A stretch of DNA of 64,000 nucleotides from assembly GCA_963576785.1 (NCBI GenBank), contig OY756144.1:1488001-1552000 (forward strand), read 5' to 3'. Positions 36,106 to 50,595 of the stretch are shown here, piece after piece. A program made the position numbers and the translations under genes. How positions within the stretch are numbered: the first letter of the stretch is position 1; each line of letters begins with the position of its first letter. This DNA comes from Chlorophyllum brunneum. Taxonomy: Eukaryota; Basidiomycota; Agaricomycetes; Agaricales; Agaricaceae. The notes beneath the pieces are model-generated. The model did no database searches and was not told where the DNA came from. It saw only the letters and a list, made by a program, of their open reading frames with translations.

Positions 36106-37966
36106 ATGGCACTCGATGCGGCCGAGATAGTGTACGTGCTATCGCTGTCTGCATGTCTGAGGTCCAACTGATGATCGATGGTCTAGCCATGGACCTCTGT
36201 TCCTGGGCACGGCTTTCAATGTCTTGCTCTACGGCATTTCTATCACCCAAACATATCTATACTTGACCAGCTCCAAAAGGTATAGTTGCCTCTCGATCTC
36301 AGCTGGAGTACTAATACAATACCCTCACCTTCAGTGATAAATGGTTTATCAGATATTTTGTGAGTAACAGTCTCCATACGTTCGAGCAGGCAACTAGTCA
36401 ACATGCGCGTGCATAGGTCTACTTTTTATTTGCTGCCGACACTGTCCATACGATCTTCACACTTGTTTACATGTACGAATCTTTGATCAAGAACTTTGGT
36501 AAGGATGTCCATACACTACTAGTCGAAATGTTCATTGTCTCCCCCCCCCAGGAAATGTTATGTACCTTGAGAGAGCAGACTGGATTTTCGCCACTGGTTC
36601 GTTGATTGCTCTCCCAATTTCGGGATACGCATCTCAGTTTGTTCCCACAGATCCAGCTTTGACTGTGCGTCAAGAACCCCAACCCTCGATTGTGTATCTC
36701 ATCACTCCTTCAGGGAATTATTGGCGGAGCCGTACAGGCTTTTTTCGCCTGGAGAGTCAAAGTGCTAACCCAGAATATCTTCCTCTCTTTGTCTATCCTC
36801 CTTTGTTCGATAGTATCCCTCTGTGGGTTTCCTTCCCCCGCTTGCCTTTGACCATTCTCTCAGAGTGTACGATGTACAGTCATGGGTCTGGCTACTGCAG
36901 TAGCCATATCCTTTGTTCCCAAGTTTAACGAGTTTCAAAAATTCAGAGTTGTCGTCATCTTCTGTAAGTCAATATCCTAGTGTATTGAACCTACGGTGCT
37001 AAAGGTCACCGTCACAAGGGCTAGGATCATCTTGCATAGCCGACGTGGTGATAACATCCACCATGGTGTTGTACCTGGTCAGTACCTGCGCCAGAAGAAT
37101 TTCAATATCAATCACCCCCACTGACATCGTCGGAAGCGAAAGCACAGAACAGGATTTTCGCAGACCGATCACCAAATCGACAGAATAATCAGAGGTTAGA
37201 TCTACCTCTCACCTCTATCCGCCCCGAATTATATCTGATTTCCCTCCAGTCACAATGCACACAGGTCGGGCACATTCCATGACATTAGCCATGCTCGACT
37301 GACTTTTCGCATTAATAGGCCTCGCTACAGCATTATGCGCGTAAGTAGTAGCCCCGCTCCCGCATATCACATCACGTCTTGAGTTGACACTGGTGCAGTC
37401 TCATAGACCTCCTGCTTTACCTGTCCAGCGTAAGTACTGCCTCCTACCCTTTCGGGTCTTTCGATAATGACCTTTTGCCCCTGCTCCCCAGCCATCTGGA
37501 AAGTGAGTCCTCCCTCCAGTCAGGATTTTGGCACACAAAAGGGCTCATGAGCTCACAGGCACCTGTTCTTCAACTTTTGCCTCTCCAAGCTCTACACCAA
37601 TTCCCTCATGAGCAGCCTGAATTCTCGCGGTGGATGGAAGTACAATGAGGATAGTGGTGCTGCGTTCTCCTGCGAGCACAAACGGGTGCGTGTTATCCTT
37701 CCTTCAATCTGGGGCCACGAAAAGAATGGGCTGACAGGACATCTCAGTCCGTGACGAATATTCAAAACCAGTCAAACCCTATCAAGAGACCCGAGGTTCG
37801 CTCAGAGGGGAGCTTTTGCGAAGTTTGCTGATTACTGAATTTGCAGGTCTTCGTCCATGTCGAGTCGCACGAAATGATCAACCCAGCTCTCAAGGTCGAT
37901 CAGAGGATCTATGAAGACATGACGAACAATTTTGATGCTGATTCCAAGAGGAGCATTGCCATCTAG
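36106..37966 (+). CDS. DUF6534-type integral membrane protein B
   Basis: Paralogue of the preceding gene. The start MALDAAEI joins across a GTACGT donor to VHGPLFLGTAFNVLLYGISI, in the same frame phase as gene A. Membrane helices follow: YFLFAADTVHTIFTLVYMYE, GGAVQAFFAWRVKVL, a poorly resolved helix near 36790-36870, VVVIFWLGSSCIADVVITST and LATALCALIDLLLYLSS. The family motif NFCLSKLYTNSLMSSLNSRG is present. The soluble tail contains VFVHVESHEM, as in gene A, and ends SKRSIAI. It has about a dozen exons; the DWIFATDPALT block is again split by an intron. Convergent with the peptidase gene (156 bp between stops). Likely in plasma or internal membrane; function unknown. Confidence 0.83.
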
Positions 37967-38122
37967 AATTAGTGTTGCGAGGGTGGAGACAAAGCTTCAA
38001 AAATATTTCGTCGTTTGTCACTCGATTCAACTTCAAACGGCGGATAGATATAGATATAAGTACATAGTATCTGCTTGGACACTTGGATGAGCCAGTTCAG
38101 CATTCTCAAATTCGTTCGTCGC

Positions 38123-41100
38123 TCAGTCGAGATGTTTGTCGCCAATGAACTGGTCGAACCAGTGGAAGACCTCGTAGTGCCATTTGAGGCTAGGTGACAC
38201 ATGCCAAGTGTTCAATAAACCTTGGACGAACCGGGGACGGGACGCATGCTCACCTGTTTCCGTGGTCCAAAACCCAATGGTTCTCGTCAGGGAAAACGAC
38301 CAATCGGCTAGGAATTCCCAGTCTACATGGATTGCAAAGTAAATAAGCCAATTAGATAAGAGCGGGGAGAGGAAAAGAAGACGTACTGCTGCAAAGCGTG
38401 GAAAGCACCAATGCTTTCCGTTTCTGGAAGTCTGTAGTCCTTACTTCCATGAATCAAAAGTTGAGGGGTGGACCATTTCTGAACAAAGTTGGACGGGCTA
38501 TATCTGTTTGTGCGTGCGGTGTTCCAGATAGTCAATTTAGAGTTGAGGTAGCTGAAATGTAGAACGTACTTGGTAGAGAGCTTCTTGCTCTTCTCATCCC
38601 AAGGCCTATACATTAACAAGAAGGCGACAACAATAAGTAAACAACCCCGATCAGAAATTACTGTAAGGAAAGCATACCTGCCACCCCACTCATGGTTGAA
38701 CTATAAACAAAAACAGCGTTGCAAGGTTGTTGAACATGTCAAGGGAGAGGGAGTCTAAATTAGAGGTGGACGTACGAAGAACAGCTCGTCGGTCGAGAAA
38801 CCGTTGTATGGTGCATCGAATACTCCGTCGTGGCACACAAGAGCCTATGTGACCATGGGATTAAATTTTATGCCTGCCACTCTGTAAAAGACTTTACCTT
38901 GAATCCGAATCCAAATTCGGGATGTCCTTGGATCCAGCTAGGTTGATTAGAATTATTAAATGCATTACGTTACGTTGTGCGAGACCGACTTGATAGCGTA
39001 TCCTCCCCAACTCGCACCAGCCGCCACAGCACGATCCGAATCGATCTATCCGCATGCGTTGAGTGAATGTTGTGGAGGTGAGGGCTAAGAATACGTACCT
39101 CGGGGTATTTCTCAAGAGCGTATTTCCATCCATTGATGAGATCTACAAAAGGTTTGCCTCCCCAGTCTTCCTTTATAGCATCCGTCAATTCTGCATTGTG
39201 TGACCGGTCAGGTTGAGAGAGTGAGAGGGACTGCCAGGAAAGCGTACCTTGACCAAAGGTCGTACTGCCAGTAGGGTTGATGGCAATAACAAAGTATCCT
39301 TGCCCGGTGAACACTAACGGTCCATCAGCGCCAAGCCTCGAACATTTTCCATGAACCCCCACACACCATTAGGATTCCACCTAGTAGACCACTGATCTTC
39401 CCAAGCGCCCTGAGGTCCACCATGAATAAGCAATACAACCGGCCACTTCTTCTTTTGCCCTTCCTTCCATCCTCTAGGCTTCAAAGCCCAGCCTTGAATC
39501 TTCTTATCATTCGCGCCAGAAAAGTGGAATTCTTCTCCAGGACTCAACCCCTTGTCTCTCAATGCAGCCTCTGTGAAGCTCGAGACTCGAGAGAGATCAC
39601 CCTTTCCATCTTTCGCGACTCCGTGAGAAGGTTGGGTGAGGTCGGAAAGGGTTCGAGGGAGGTGTTGAATCAGGAAGACATCATTGGGAGATGTGAATGA
39701 AGAACGGGAGAAGAGCAGGCGTCCGGTGAGGAGTGGATGGATGCTAGATGCTGCGCCAGCAGAAGTGAGTTCGACGGGTGTGGTATGGATCTTGTCGAGG
39801 TCTGGGTTAGTGGTGGAGTGTGAGGGAGTGTGGGGGATGGGGAGGTAGAACACTTTGACCCTAGCCTGGTCTCCAGCGGTAAAGTAGATCAAAGTACCCT
39901 CGGGGTTGAACTATAGAAGCCTTTGTGTGAGGAATGTCGGTATTAAGAGGTATAAGGACGTACAGCAAGAGAGTCGGGAGAACGGTCCCAGTGCTGAGTA
40001 AGAGTGTATCTCACGTCCAGTGTAAGGTCGTAGATGATAATCTTGGCCCTGTCGCTTTCATATCCGTCTTCGTCGAGCTCGAGCCACGCGACTTTGTCGC
40101 CTTGTTTGTTGAAAACTGGACTGTGGGTGGCACCCTGATTGCCAGACGTAAGTTCGCGTGGTTTGCCTTGGCCGCGAATGTCAACGATGTAAACCTGTCA
40201 ATGCACTGAATGTGTGGGCGTGCGGACGTGACTCTGGGAACGTACGTTCTGTTTGGTATGCCACGCCTCCGGGAGTAGTGGGTCTTTGGTGGTATACACG
40301 ATATGAGTGGCAGAAACATCAAAATCGTCAGTACCACCAAACGGTTCAACAGGGGAATGCTACGGGACTTGTCAGATCATATTTGCAGCATTGGACGGCG
40401 AACCCACATGGGAAGTTCCCTTCAGGGGGTTATGGAATTCGTTTCCCATGACCCAATTCCTATCGGGATTGCTCTGAAGGAGGACACTGAAGAGGGCCTG
40501 CTTCTTCTTGCCAACCCAAGTGTCCCAATGCCTGACAAAGGTAGAATCATAGACAAAGGCACTATTACCGCGGTTTTCCCAAGCCTCGTCTTGTTCCTTT
40601 ACTGTGGTGAGATTGCCATCGTGATACACATGGTCGGAGAAGACGAGATGCCTCGACTGGGGGTTGTATCTAAAGTTGGTGGCGGTTTTGGTTGGGATTG
40701 TACCGATGAGAATGGGGTTTGAGGATATTTCGAGTGGGCCGGAAGAGGCGGTGGAGGCGGAGTAGGACCCGCGGACGTCGAGAGCGTAGAGTTCGAGGTT
40801 GTTGTCGCCTTCGAGGACGTGGGCGAGGGTTGTACCGGTGAGCCAGAAGAATTCACCGCCCTTGGGAATCTACAGGCCTGTTTAGATGCACATGCCAGTA
40901 GAGTATGCGCAACGACGTACGGGAATCTGGGCAGACGCGAAGCTGGACTCTACGGGCAGAACGACGAGAGATTTGGAGTTCCTAAAAGTTCCGAATGAGC
41001 ATACGACGCATCGTAGAGGAGGCGCGCAGACTTTTTGTCGTCAAAGCTGTACTTGGAGATGGTAACGAAAGCAAGATCGCCTGCATGATTGGGGACGGCA

Positions 41101-41229
41101 GCAGAGGGGCGTTCAAGCTGGATCTGGGGAGTGTAAGAGGCCGGGTGTGTGGGCGGCTGGGCAGGGACTCACGAGATCGCCCGGTGCAAAGACGGGGGGG
41201 GAGTCGGTGAAGGCAAAGTGGGGGGACAT
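38123..41229 (-). CDS. S9 prolyl-oligopeptidase family peptidase (dipeptidyl peptidase 5-like)
   Basis: Serine peptidase with an N-terminal beta-propeller and a C-terminal alpha/beta-hydrolase domain. The start at 41229 gives MSPHFAFTDSPPVFAPGDL, spliced to IQLERPSAAVPNHAGDLAF, the family's usual opening. In-frame ATGs at 41262 and 41289 would lengthen the N-terminus, and I see no convincing signal peptide in any version. Propeller exons follow, then PVVLLIHGGPQGAWEDQWS, the nucleophile motif GASWGGY (exon near 39015), ELTDAIKEDWGGKPFVDLIN, HGSKDYRLPETES with the catalytic Asp, and DENHWVLDHGNS with the catalytic His. The triad is complete. Its start lies only 83 bp from the Mrt4 stop on the same strand. 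Confidence 0.9.
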
Positions 41230-41312
41230 GGAGGGAGGGGGGATGGATGGGGACAAGGGCATCTGGACAGCCAGACCCCAGAGTTGCATGGTTGCAAGAA
41301 CAGAGTACAGCG

Positions 41313-42228
41313 CTATAAATAGTCTACCGAATTCACCTCCCCCGTCGCAGAGTCCCAGTGGCACAGCAGCCCCACCCGGAACACAACCATCTGCTCTCCA
41401 ATCAGCTTCAGCAGCTGCGCCTGCTCCCCCGTCAGCCTCTTTCCCGCTTCACAGATCTCGTGCGCCGCCTTCAGCGCTGGCACGCCCTTGTTCATGTGCG
41501 TCGCCAACCCCAGTTTCCGCAGCTGAGGTTCCTCGTTGTGAGGGAACGGTTCCGGCGGATCGGAATACGTCCGCATCACTGGACCTGCGGGGAGCACAAC
41601 TGTCCGGCTCGCTTTGTTTCCTGCACGCGCAAAATCTGGTCGCCGAAAGTCTGCGAACCATTCAATCACCTCTTGCGGCTCCGAGTCTGTGAACATGACC
41701 CCCACTTGGCCTTGAATTTGCTGCTTGATTCGTCAGAAAAAAAAAAAAAAAAGACTGAGATCTATTGAGCGCACTTGTGCGAGTTTGTGGAGCCCCATCC
41801 GGTGCTCCTCCTCTGCCGTCGTTCCAAGTGCTTTCGCCATCACCTTTCCCTTTCCAAAAAATATCCGCGCCGTCCTGATCCTCCAAGTTCACATTCACTC
41901 CACGACTAGAGCACTTGATCTACTCACCCCTTCCACAGCTGCCGCACAGTCGTCAGGTGCGAATTCCGCATGTTCCCAACCTCGAACAGCCAGCAGTATC
42001 TCCACTTGTCCGCATTCTCCTGTATCTACTCGACTAGCCCATCAGCTCCGGTTCCACCGAAAAATAATAGCTGAGCGGTATCTGACCTCGCTCATCAACG
42101 AGCTTTTGTGTTCTTTTCCCTTCTTCGCGACCTGGGTCAGCGACACTAGTCACACTATCATTAACCACACACATAATCAGCCACAATATTAAACACTCAC
42201 CAAGCTTCGAACGTTTGGATTTTGGCAT
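41313..42228 (-). CDS. MRT4: Ribosome assembly factor Mrt4 (mRNA turnover protein 4, P0-like)
   Basis: Nucleolar placeholder for the stalk protein P0 during 60S assembly. Five exons (42201-42228, 42087-42145, 41928-42019, 41775-41880, 41313-41720) give 230 residues. Start MPKSKRSKLVSLTQVAKKGK matches the family, followed by WLFEVGNMRNSHLTTVRQLW, the signature RIFFGKGKVMAKALG, VGVMFTDSEPQEVIEWF, ARAGNKASRTVVLPAG and the end LLKLIGEQMVVFRV and CHWDSATGE. It lacks the acidic P0 C-terminal tail, as expected. Intron 4 carries a run of 16 T in the sense strand (41737-41752) as polypyrimidine tract. Divergent from DOHH with 95 bp between starts. Confidence 0.94.
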
Positions 42229-42323
42229 GGAAGAGGCGAGGAAAGATTGCAAGTCTGCAAAAACTGATCAGAGTTCAAAAAAAGTGTGACCCTGTCACCA
42301 TCCCCATCACCACCCTGATCACA
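42229..42323. promoter_or_regulatory. Compact bidirectional promoter of MRT4 and DOHH
   Basis: The two ATGs are only 95 bp apart on opposite strands, so both 5' leaders and any promoter must overlap. Both products serve translation. Confidence 0.6.
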
Positions 42324-43545
42324 ATGGCCACCGTCTCTGCAGACAAACTCACATCTCTCGAATCCTCCCTCCTAAATCACTCTGGAAATGTCCCCCTCCA
42401 CAACAGATTCCGTGCACTCTTCACCCTCAAGTCCTTGAAAACCGAAGATGCTGTACGCATAATCTCCAAAGGTACTTGGCCACAATCTACAAAACATCCA
42501 ATTGACATTCACCCTTGTTCAGGTTTCGCAGACGACTCAGCGCTGCTTAAGCACGAACTCGCTTACTGCCTGGGTCAAATGAACCTCTCTGCCGCGCTAC
42601 CCACCCTCGAATCTGTCCTCCGCAATCCAAACGAAGATCCCATGGTCCGACACGAGGTTCGTCCATCTGCCTCGACTAAGTATTTACTAACAAGGCATCA
42701 AGGCAGCCGAGGCAATGGGTGCAATATCCTCCTCCTCTTCTCTCCCCATCCTCAAGGAATTCCTAACAGACCCCAACCGAAGCGTTCGCGAAACCTGCGA
42801 AATCGCCATTGCCAAAATCGAATGGGACAACTCTGACGAAGGACGAAAACATCAAGATGGCTTGTCTGATAATACCCCGTACGTTCAATGTCAAGCCGCA
42901 ATCCAGATACTGAATGAAAAACATAGCACATATACCTCGGTAGACCCCGCACCAGCAACTTCCGGTCTCCTGATTGGCACGCTGAAACCTGACACGGTTT
43001 CTGCGGAACAAATCACTACCCTCCAAAAAGACTTGACGAATACCCAGTTGCCATTATTCCAACGCTACCGCGCAATGTTTGCACTTCGAAATATTGGTAC
43101 ACCAGCTGCAGTCGATGCACTCGCTTCAGGCTTCTCAGACGACAGCGCTCTATTCAAGTGCGTTTCTCCCTTGTACTCTCCAGTACACGAGTGACTAACC
43201 ACCAATACAGACACGAAATCGCGTTCATCTTTGGACAAATGCTCTCACCACACTCTGTTCCCTCTCTCGTCAGAGTCCTCCAAAACATCACCGAATCTGA
43301 TATGGTCAGACACGAGGCTGCTGAAGCTCTCGGTGGAATCGCTACTCCAGAGGTATTGCCCCATTTGAAGGAATGGATGATGAGGGAAGATGCTCCTCGC
43401 GTTGTCCGCGAGAGCTGTCAAGTTGCTATTGATATGTGGGAGGTGTGTTTTACCATCCGTTCAGAGTCTGGCCACTTTGATAACGCTGGCGGGATAGTAT
43501 GAAAATTCTGGAGAATTCCAGTATGCGTTAACAATTGAGGGTTAG
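42324..43545 (+). CDS. LIA1: Deoxyhypusine hydroxylase
   Basis: Iron-dependent enzyme completing the hypusine modification of eIF5A. Five exons (42324-42471, 42523-42656, 42703-43157, 43211-43442, 43498-43545) give 338 residues, the usual length. It is an all-helical HEAT-repeat protein of two symmetric halves. All four His-Glu metal motifs are present: [33 protein letters not shown] and [11 protein letters not shown]. The start is [17 protein letters not shown]; the ending [17 protein letters not shown] is typical of fungi. Confidence 0.96.
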
Positions 43546-43623
43546 AATAATGTAGATAGCCATGTAAGGCAATCAATAGATCAGCGACGCGATCACAAAA
43601 AAGGTTTGGCGGTGACTGCGTGG

Positions 43624-44895
43624 ATGCCTCTGGACGGCCACTCCTTCCTCGTCTCCCAAGGCTGGTCAGGCCACGGCACTGGTCTCCGCCAAGACTCCAT
43701 CGTCCGTCCCCTCGCAATCCCACAAAAACGCACTCTCGCAGGCCTGGGCAAGGACCGCGACGAGGCATTTCCCTTCTGGGACCAGTTGCGTTTGTCCTCA
43801 TCCACACTGACCCATTCTGACCCTCGTTATCTTACAGTCTATTTTCCGTAGCAGCAAAAACAATCCAGGTCAAACTATCCAACGATGACGACTCATCTGT
43901 ACGCCCCCTCCTTCCTACCCCACCCCATTCTCGTTCATTTCTTCTACTAGGACGCAGAATCTACACCCGGACAGGCATCATTAGACAGGACAACAACAGG
44001 AATCCTCTCAAACAAACCTCCCAAACTCGGAACACCCGCCTCTTCTTCTGTTACTCCTGCGTCTGGTTCGGGAACCAACACACCCACGAATATACCCGCC
44101 TCTTCCTCAAATCTGCTCGTAGCAGCCAAACGGGAAGCTGCAAGACGGTCACTATATGCTCGATTTTTCCGTGGCCCCATTCTTGGACCCGATTCAGAAT
44201 CTTCTCCTTCTGGCCCTATTGTAAAGGGCAAGGAGCGAAAGGGTTCAGACTGGAATCTTGACTTGGGAAAGTCCAAGGCGGGTGGTAGGACGCCAATGGC
44301 TATCGCGAAAGCCAAGTTGACGAATGCCAGTGACGCTGTCATACCCGTGAAGAAGAGAAAGCGAGACGAGGGAGTCCAGGAGCAGGAGGAGAAAAAGCAG
44401 CGGAAGAGGGATAAAGAAGAGAAAAGAGAGAAGAAGAAAAGGAACAAAATCAAATCCAAAAACGAAATAAAACCCAAACATCGAGAGGACGGAAACTTGA
44501 AACAGGATTCAGTCAAGGGCGCGAGACAGGACGAAGTAGAGGATGATTGGAATCAGAAGTGCCGTGGGGTGATAGAGAAAGAAGAGAAAAAGCGTAAAAA
44601 GTCCAATAAGGAGAGAACAGATAACAAGGACAAGGATCGGAAGAGCGAGCACAATCACCAGAACCGCGATTTCTGCCATGGAAATACAAGTGAAGATGAA
44701 GAAAACGAGCGCCAACTACGAAAACGAAAACGTGAACGCAAGGAGGCCAAGAAGGCTGCTGCTGCTGCGCTCACGGCTGTACCTCAGACTGGTATGGTTA
44801 TCGGGATGGTTCGCAGCTCTCCTCCGAATGTAGGCCTCGCTAGGAACGACCAGAACATCTCAGAGTTAAAGAAAACGCGGAAGACGGTCGAGTAA
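43624..44895 (+). CDS. TMA23: G-patch ribosome-biogenesis protein, Tma23-like
   Basis: Three exons (43624-43784, 43838-43898, 43951-44895) give 388 residues. The N-terminal G-patch-like motif is MPLDGHSFLVSQGWSGHGTG then IPQKRTLAGLGKDRDEAFPF and HLFSVAAKTIQVKL, as in Tma23-type nucleolar proteins. The middle is proline/serine/threonine-rich. The long C-terminal half is a lysine/arginine/glutamate-rich coil (KKRKRDEGVQEQEEKKQRKR and similar) with many nuclear/nucleolar signals. By family it takes part in 40S or rRNA processing. DOHH ends 78 bp upstream on the same strand. The role is inferred from the N-terminus only. Confidence 0.75.
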
Positions 44896-45109
44896 TCATC
44901 GTTACTGCACACCTTATCACAACACGATCGTACTCAAAACGCCAAATTATGAGGTTTGCAGACTTGTTGTGAAGCCTATAGCACACTCCCTTTCCTCCCA
45001 TAATACATGTTGGTTGGTTATAGTACAGTTTGTTTGTGTCCCGCTAGCACCCCACCGACGACTCCCGTTGCATATTCTCTTGATCCGCGCTGTGGCGACA
45101 AGGAAGTCA

Positions 45110-45606
45110 AACCTACAAACATTAAAGCATTACCAGACTATCACAGAAAAAAAAAAGAGAACATCCTCTTTGACAAACCTCGCAATCAATCTCGTGGTCT
45201 CGTGGTACCCATCTCCCTCGCAAGAATTATACTCCTCCCTCAAGACTCATCTCCGCACAGAATTTCTTCTTAAATCAAGCATATAAATCCAAAAGAAAAA
45301 CTGAAGCGAGAGAACAAGGAAGAAAATGAGCGGGATAAACAGTGCGCTCGGATCGGAGACGATGAAGAGAAGGATTGCTGATAGATAACGAAGGAAGAGG
45401 AAGAGGCGAGGAAGGAGAAAGAGGATAAAGTCAGAGAGGATACGGAGAGGAAGAAAGATAACAAGAGTAAGAACTTGGAGAGGTGCGAGGACGAACAGCA
45501 GAAGAATGACCGCCGTTATGGAGGGCAGGATGACCATAGAGATATGGATAGACGCGGGCGGCGAATACAGACAGAATACAGCGATTGCGCCCTTTGGGGA
45601 TAGACC
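45110..45606 (+). pseudogene. Decayed partial duplicate of the Tma23-like gene
   Basis: Just downstream of the Tma23-like gene lies a stretch that still reads as K/R/E-rich protein but has adjacent stops TGA TAG (45379-45384). Before them it reads KEKLKRENKEENERDKQ and after them KEEEEARKEKEDKVREDTER, DNKSKNLERCEDEQQ. Short nucleotide blocks match the parent by eye. One is ATCCTCT...ACAAACCTC.CAA (parent near 44000, here near 45155-45180); another begins AGATAACAAG (parent near 44620, here near 45457). Frames shift between blocks. The long hydrophobic minus-strand frame over the same bases is an antisense shadow of the charged repeat. Confidence 0.45.
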
Positions 45607-45915
45607 CAAATATTCTTATCTTTTAGTTTGGGAGCAAGATATTATCACCTAGCACATTTATACAATCTAAGGTCATATTATAAGTACTGCGTGTACCAAG
45701 TAACGACCTGTAAGCGGACAAGGAGAAAAAAAACAAGACTACAAAGGGCATAGAGAGACACGTTCACCTCGAGTCCGAATGCAAAAAATGACAAAAGACG
45801 GCACCTAACAGGCAGCTTGAGATGGAAGAGACATGATAATCGTGAGTACATGAATGGTGAACACGAATAAGAGGTGGAGGGACATCGATCTAGGATTTTC
45901 AGCCATTTCAACCCT

Positions 45916-47634
45916 CTATCCAAGTGTGGGTGCACTTCTCCATGCACTTTGCATTGCAATACGCTTTGCCTATTAACAGATTGAGCACAACCACGAGAGC
46001 AATGGTAAAGTGCGAAAAAACCTGTTCGAGCGAAATGGACCCTTCCCTTAGCTCCACTCGTTGCGCACCAGGTGTTGAGTCATCATCGTCGTCATCATCA
46101 TCAAACCCAGTTCTCGCAGCAACAGGTCTTATAGCACCGAAAGCGGCCTTTCCACCTGCAAGTGAAAACGGCGTTGATTGGACGGCTGTTCCAAACACGC
46201 TGGCGTTTTTGGGGGCACCAAATGGCGCAAAGTCACTGACAACTTTACGCGGTGGCGATGACGGCGGTGATCGTGTGGTGGGCAGGGGTTTGATTTTGGG
46301 CGGTGGGGAACGGGAAGGTGAATACAATGAGCCCATGGGATATGAGTGACGCGAGAGGTGTTGCCTTGATTGAAGATACTTGTCTGTGAATCGAGTTCCG
46401 TGCACCTAATAGCCAATGTTGGGGTCATTGGTCATACAAGTTCGAGTCATGCTTACCCGTTTCAATAGAGGGCGAGCATCAGCTAGAGAAGGGGCTTGCA
46501 TGAACACATTGACGTTATGTTTCGCCTCTTCCGAGTCTTTGTATATACTCTCAATTACAACCTTTTTCGTGCTTTCATTCCGGAGTAGAAGCCTCTCGTG
46601 CAACTCGCGGGCGACGTCGTCTACACTCTCGTGATTCCCGTGGATGCGTTCTGCGACAGCTGCACCAACTTCATGTATGAGCCGTTCCATATCAAGGTTC
46701 TCAAGCACACTACCGACAATAGCGTGTGCAAGGAGGTCGGCGGTCGTAAGTGGGAGCATCAGTCCAGACGTGATGTTGGTGATGGCTTGGTAAAAATCTG
46801 TCGCGTACTGATATTTCTTTGTGAGCGTTCAGCGGGGAAAGTGTGGCACAGAGAATTGACCCACCGAGTACCCACTGAGCGCAGGCTCGCAAGCCACGAA
46901 GAACTATGGGTTCCATTCGGATACCACGTCGGGTTGAGGGTTCAGAGACATACCAGTGTGATACCCCTACTCGCCATTATCCTCACGATTTGCAATGGAT
47001 CATAGCCATCGGGCGATCCGTCGTCAAAGCCTATTCGGAATGCGGACGGTCGTCAACGTGAGCGAAAACACATGCCACACAGAGACGCACCATCGCCATA
47101 CTCTCCAATGCCATGGGGTGGTGCATCCGCAATAAGTACAACCATCTTGCTTGCGTGCTCCCTCCAGTCCATATTCAAGGCGTCGGCAAGGGCAGCAGTG
47201 ACGGCTTCGGGACCATCGCCACCGCCGGAAGCATACAACGTTGAAAGGTCTTTGTGGACTTTGCTGATATCTGACGAAAAGCCAAAGTTCCTGGTGATGT
47301 AGGTGTGGTCCTGGGGGGGGTGGTCGCGAAAGGCGACGAGGCCGACACGGAGGTCGTCTTGGTGCTGGAGTTTGCCCGACTCGAAGATGTAGGCACAGAT
47401 GGCCTCGATGTTCTTTGTTGCGGAGGAGATGTAGGATCCCTGGCTTCCGGTGCAGTCCTGGATAAAGACGAGGTCCCTGGGAGATGTGAGAGGGTTCAAC
47501 GAGAGGAGTGTTGGCTGTGGTGGTGTGTTGAAGACTTACAGCATCTTTCTGTCGCTGTGGGCAGCGCCAGTGCGGAGGTGGGAGAGGACGGGCTGGTCGA
47601 TGAAGGAGGGGTCCATGTTGGTGTCGACGTCCAT
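45916..47634 (-). CDS. von Willebrand factor A-domain protein
   Basis: Begins MDVDTNMDPSFIDQPVLSHL. The VWA domain follows: LVFIQDCTGSQGSYI carries a metal-binding (MIDAS-like) D-x-T-G-S, then DDLRVGLVAFRDHPPQDHTY, SGGGDGPEAVTAALADAL and MVVLIADAPPHGIGEYGDG. Downstream are a helical region (DLLAHAIVGSVLENLDMERL, ESVDDVARELHERLLLRNES) and a proline/serine-rich tail with an aspartate run. The last exon (KRIAMQSAWRSAPTLG) depends on an intron spanning about 45972-46022. The N-terminal domain resembles that of VwkA-type proteins, but I see no alpha-kinase domain. Function unknown. The next gene on the same strand, GEM1, ends 128 bp upstream of this ATG. Confidence 0.75.
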
Positions 47635-47761
47635 GGTGGGTGGATCGATGGATGGTGGATGAGCCAAGACCTTTAAAGTCACAGGTCTCCACTCCACATT
47701 CGGATCTCACCGATCATCTCATCATTCCGGCCGCGAGGCCTGCGCGCGACTACATACATCT

Positions 47762-50504
<2,743 letters not shown>

Positions 50505-50585
50505 GTCCCAGGCTTGCTCGGAGTAGGCGGCAGACGCAGGCGTGATAGCACCCTCGTTCTTGGCTTGTAGAATTTGGGTCCTGTG

Positions 50586-50595
50586 GCACGTGACC
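50586..50595 (+). promoter_or_regulatory. E-box GCACGTGACC between GEM1 and the F-box gene
   Basis: Identical ten-base site to those upstream of bL35m and ERV46; 82 bp upstream of the GEM1 ATG in the 419-bp divergent intergenic region 50505-50923. Confidence 0.5.

Noticed and set aside
44245..44516. Hydrophobic minus-strand frames (FLFFFSLFSSLSLF...)
   Set aside because: Antisense shadow of the charged C-terminus of the Tma23-like gene.
45247..45609. Highly hydrophobic minus-strand frame resembling a membrane protein
   Set aside because: It is the antisense of a lysine/glutamate-rich stretch; AAG/GAG codons read backwards give Leu/Phe/Ser.
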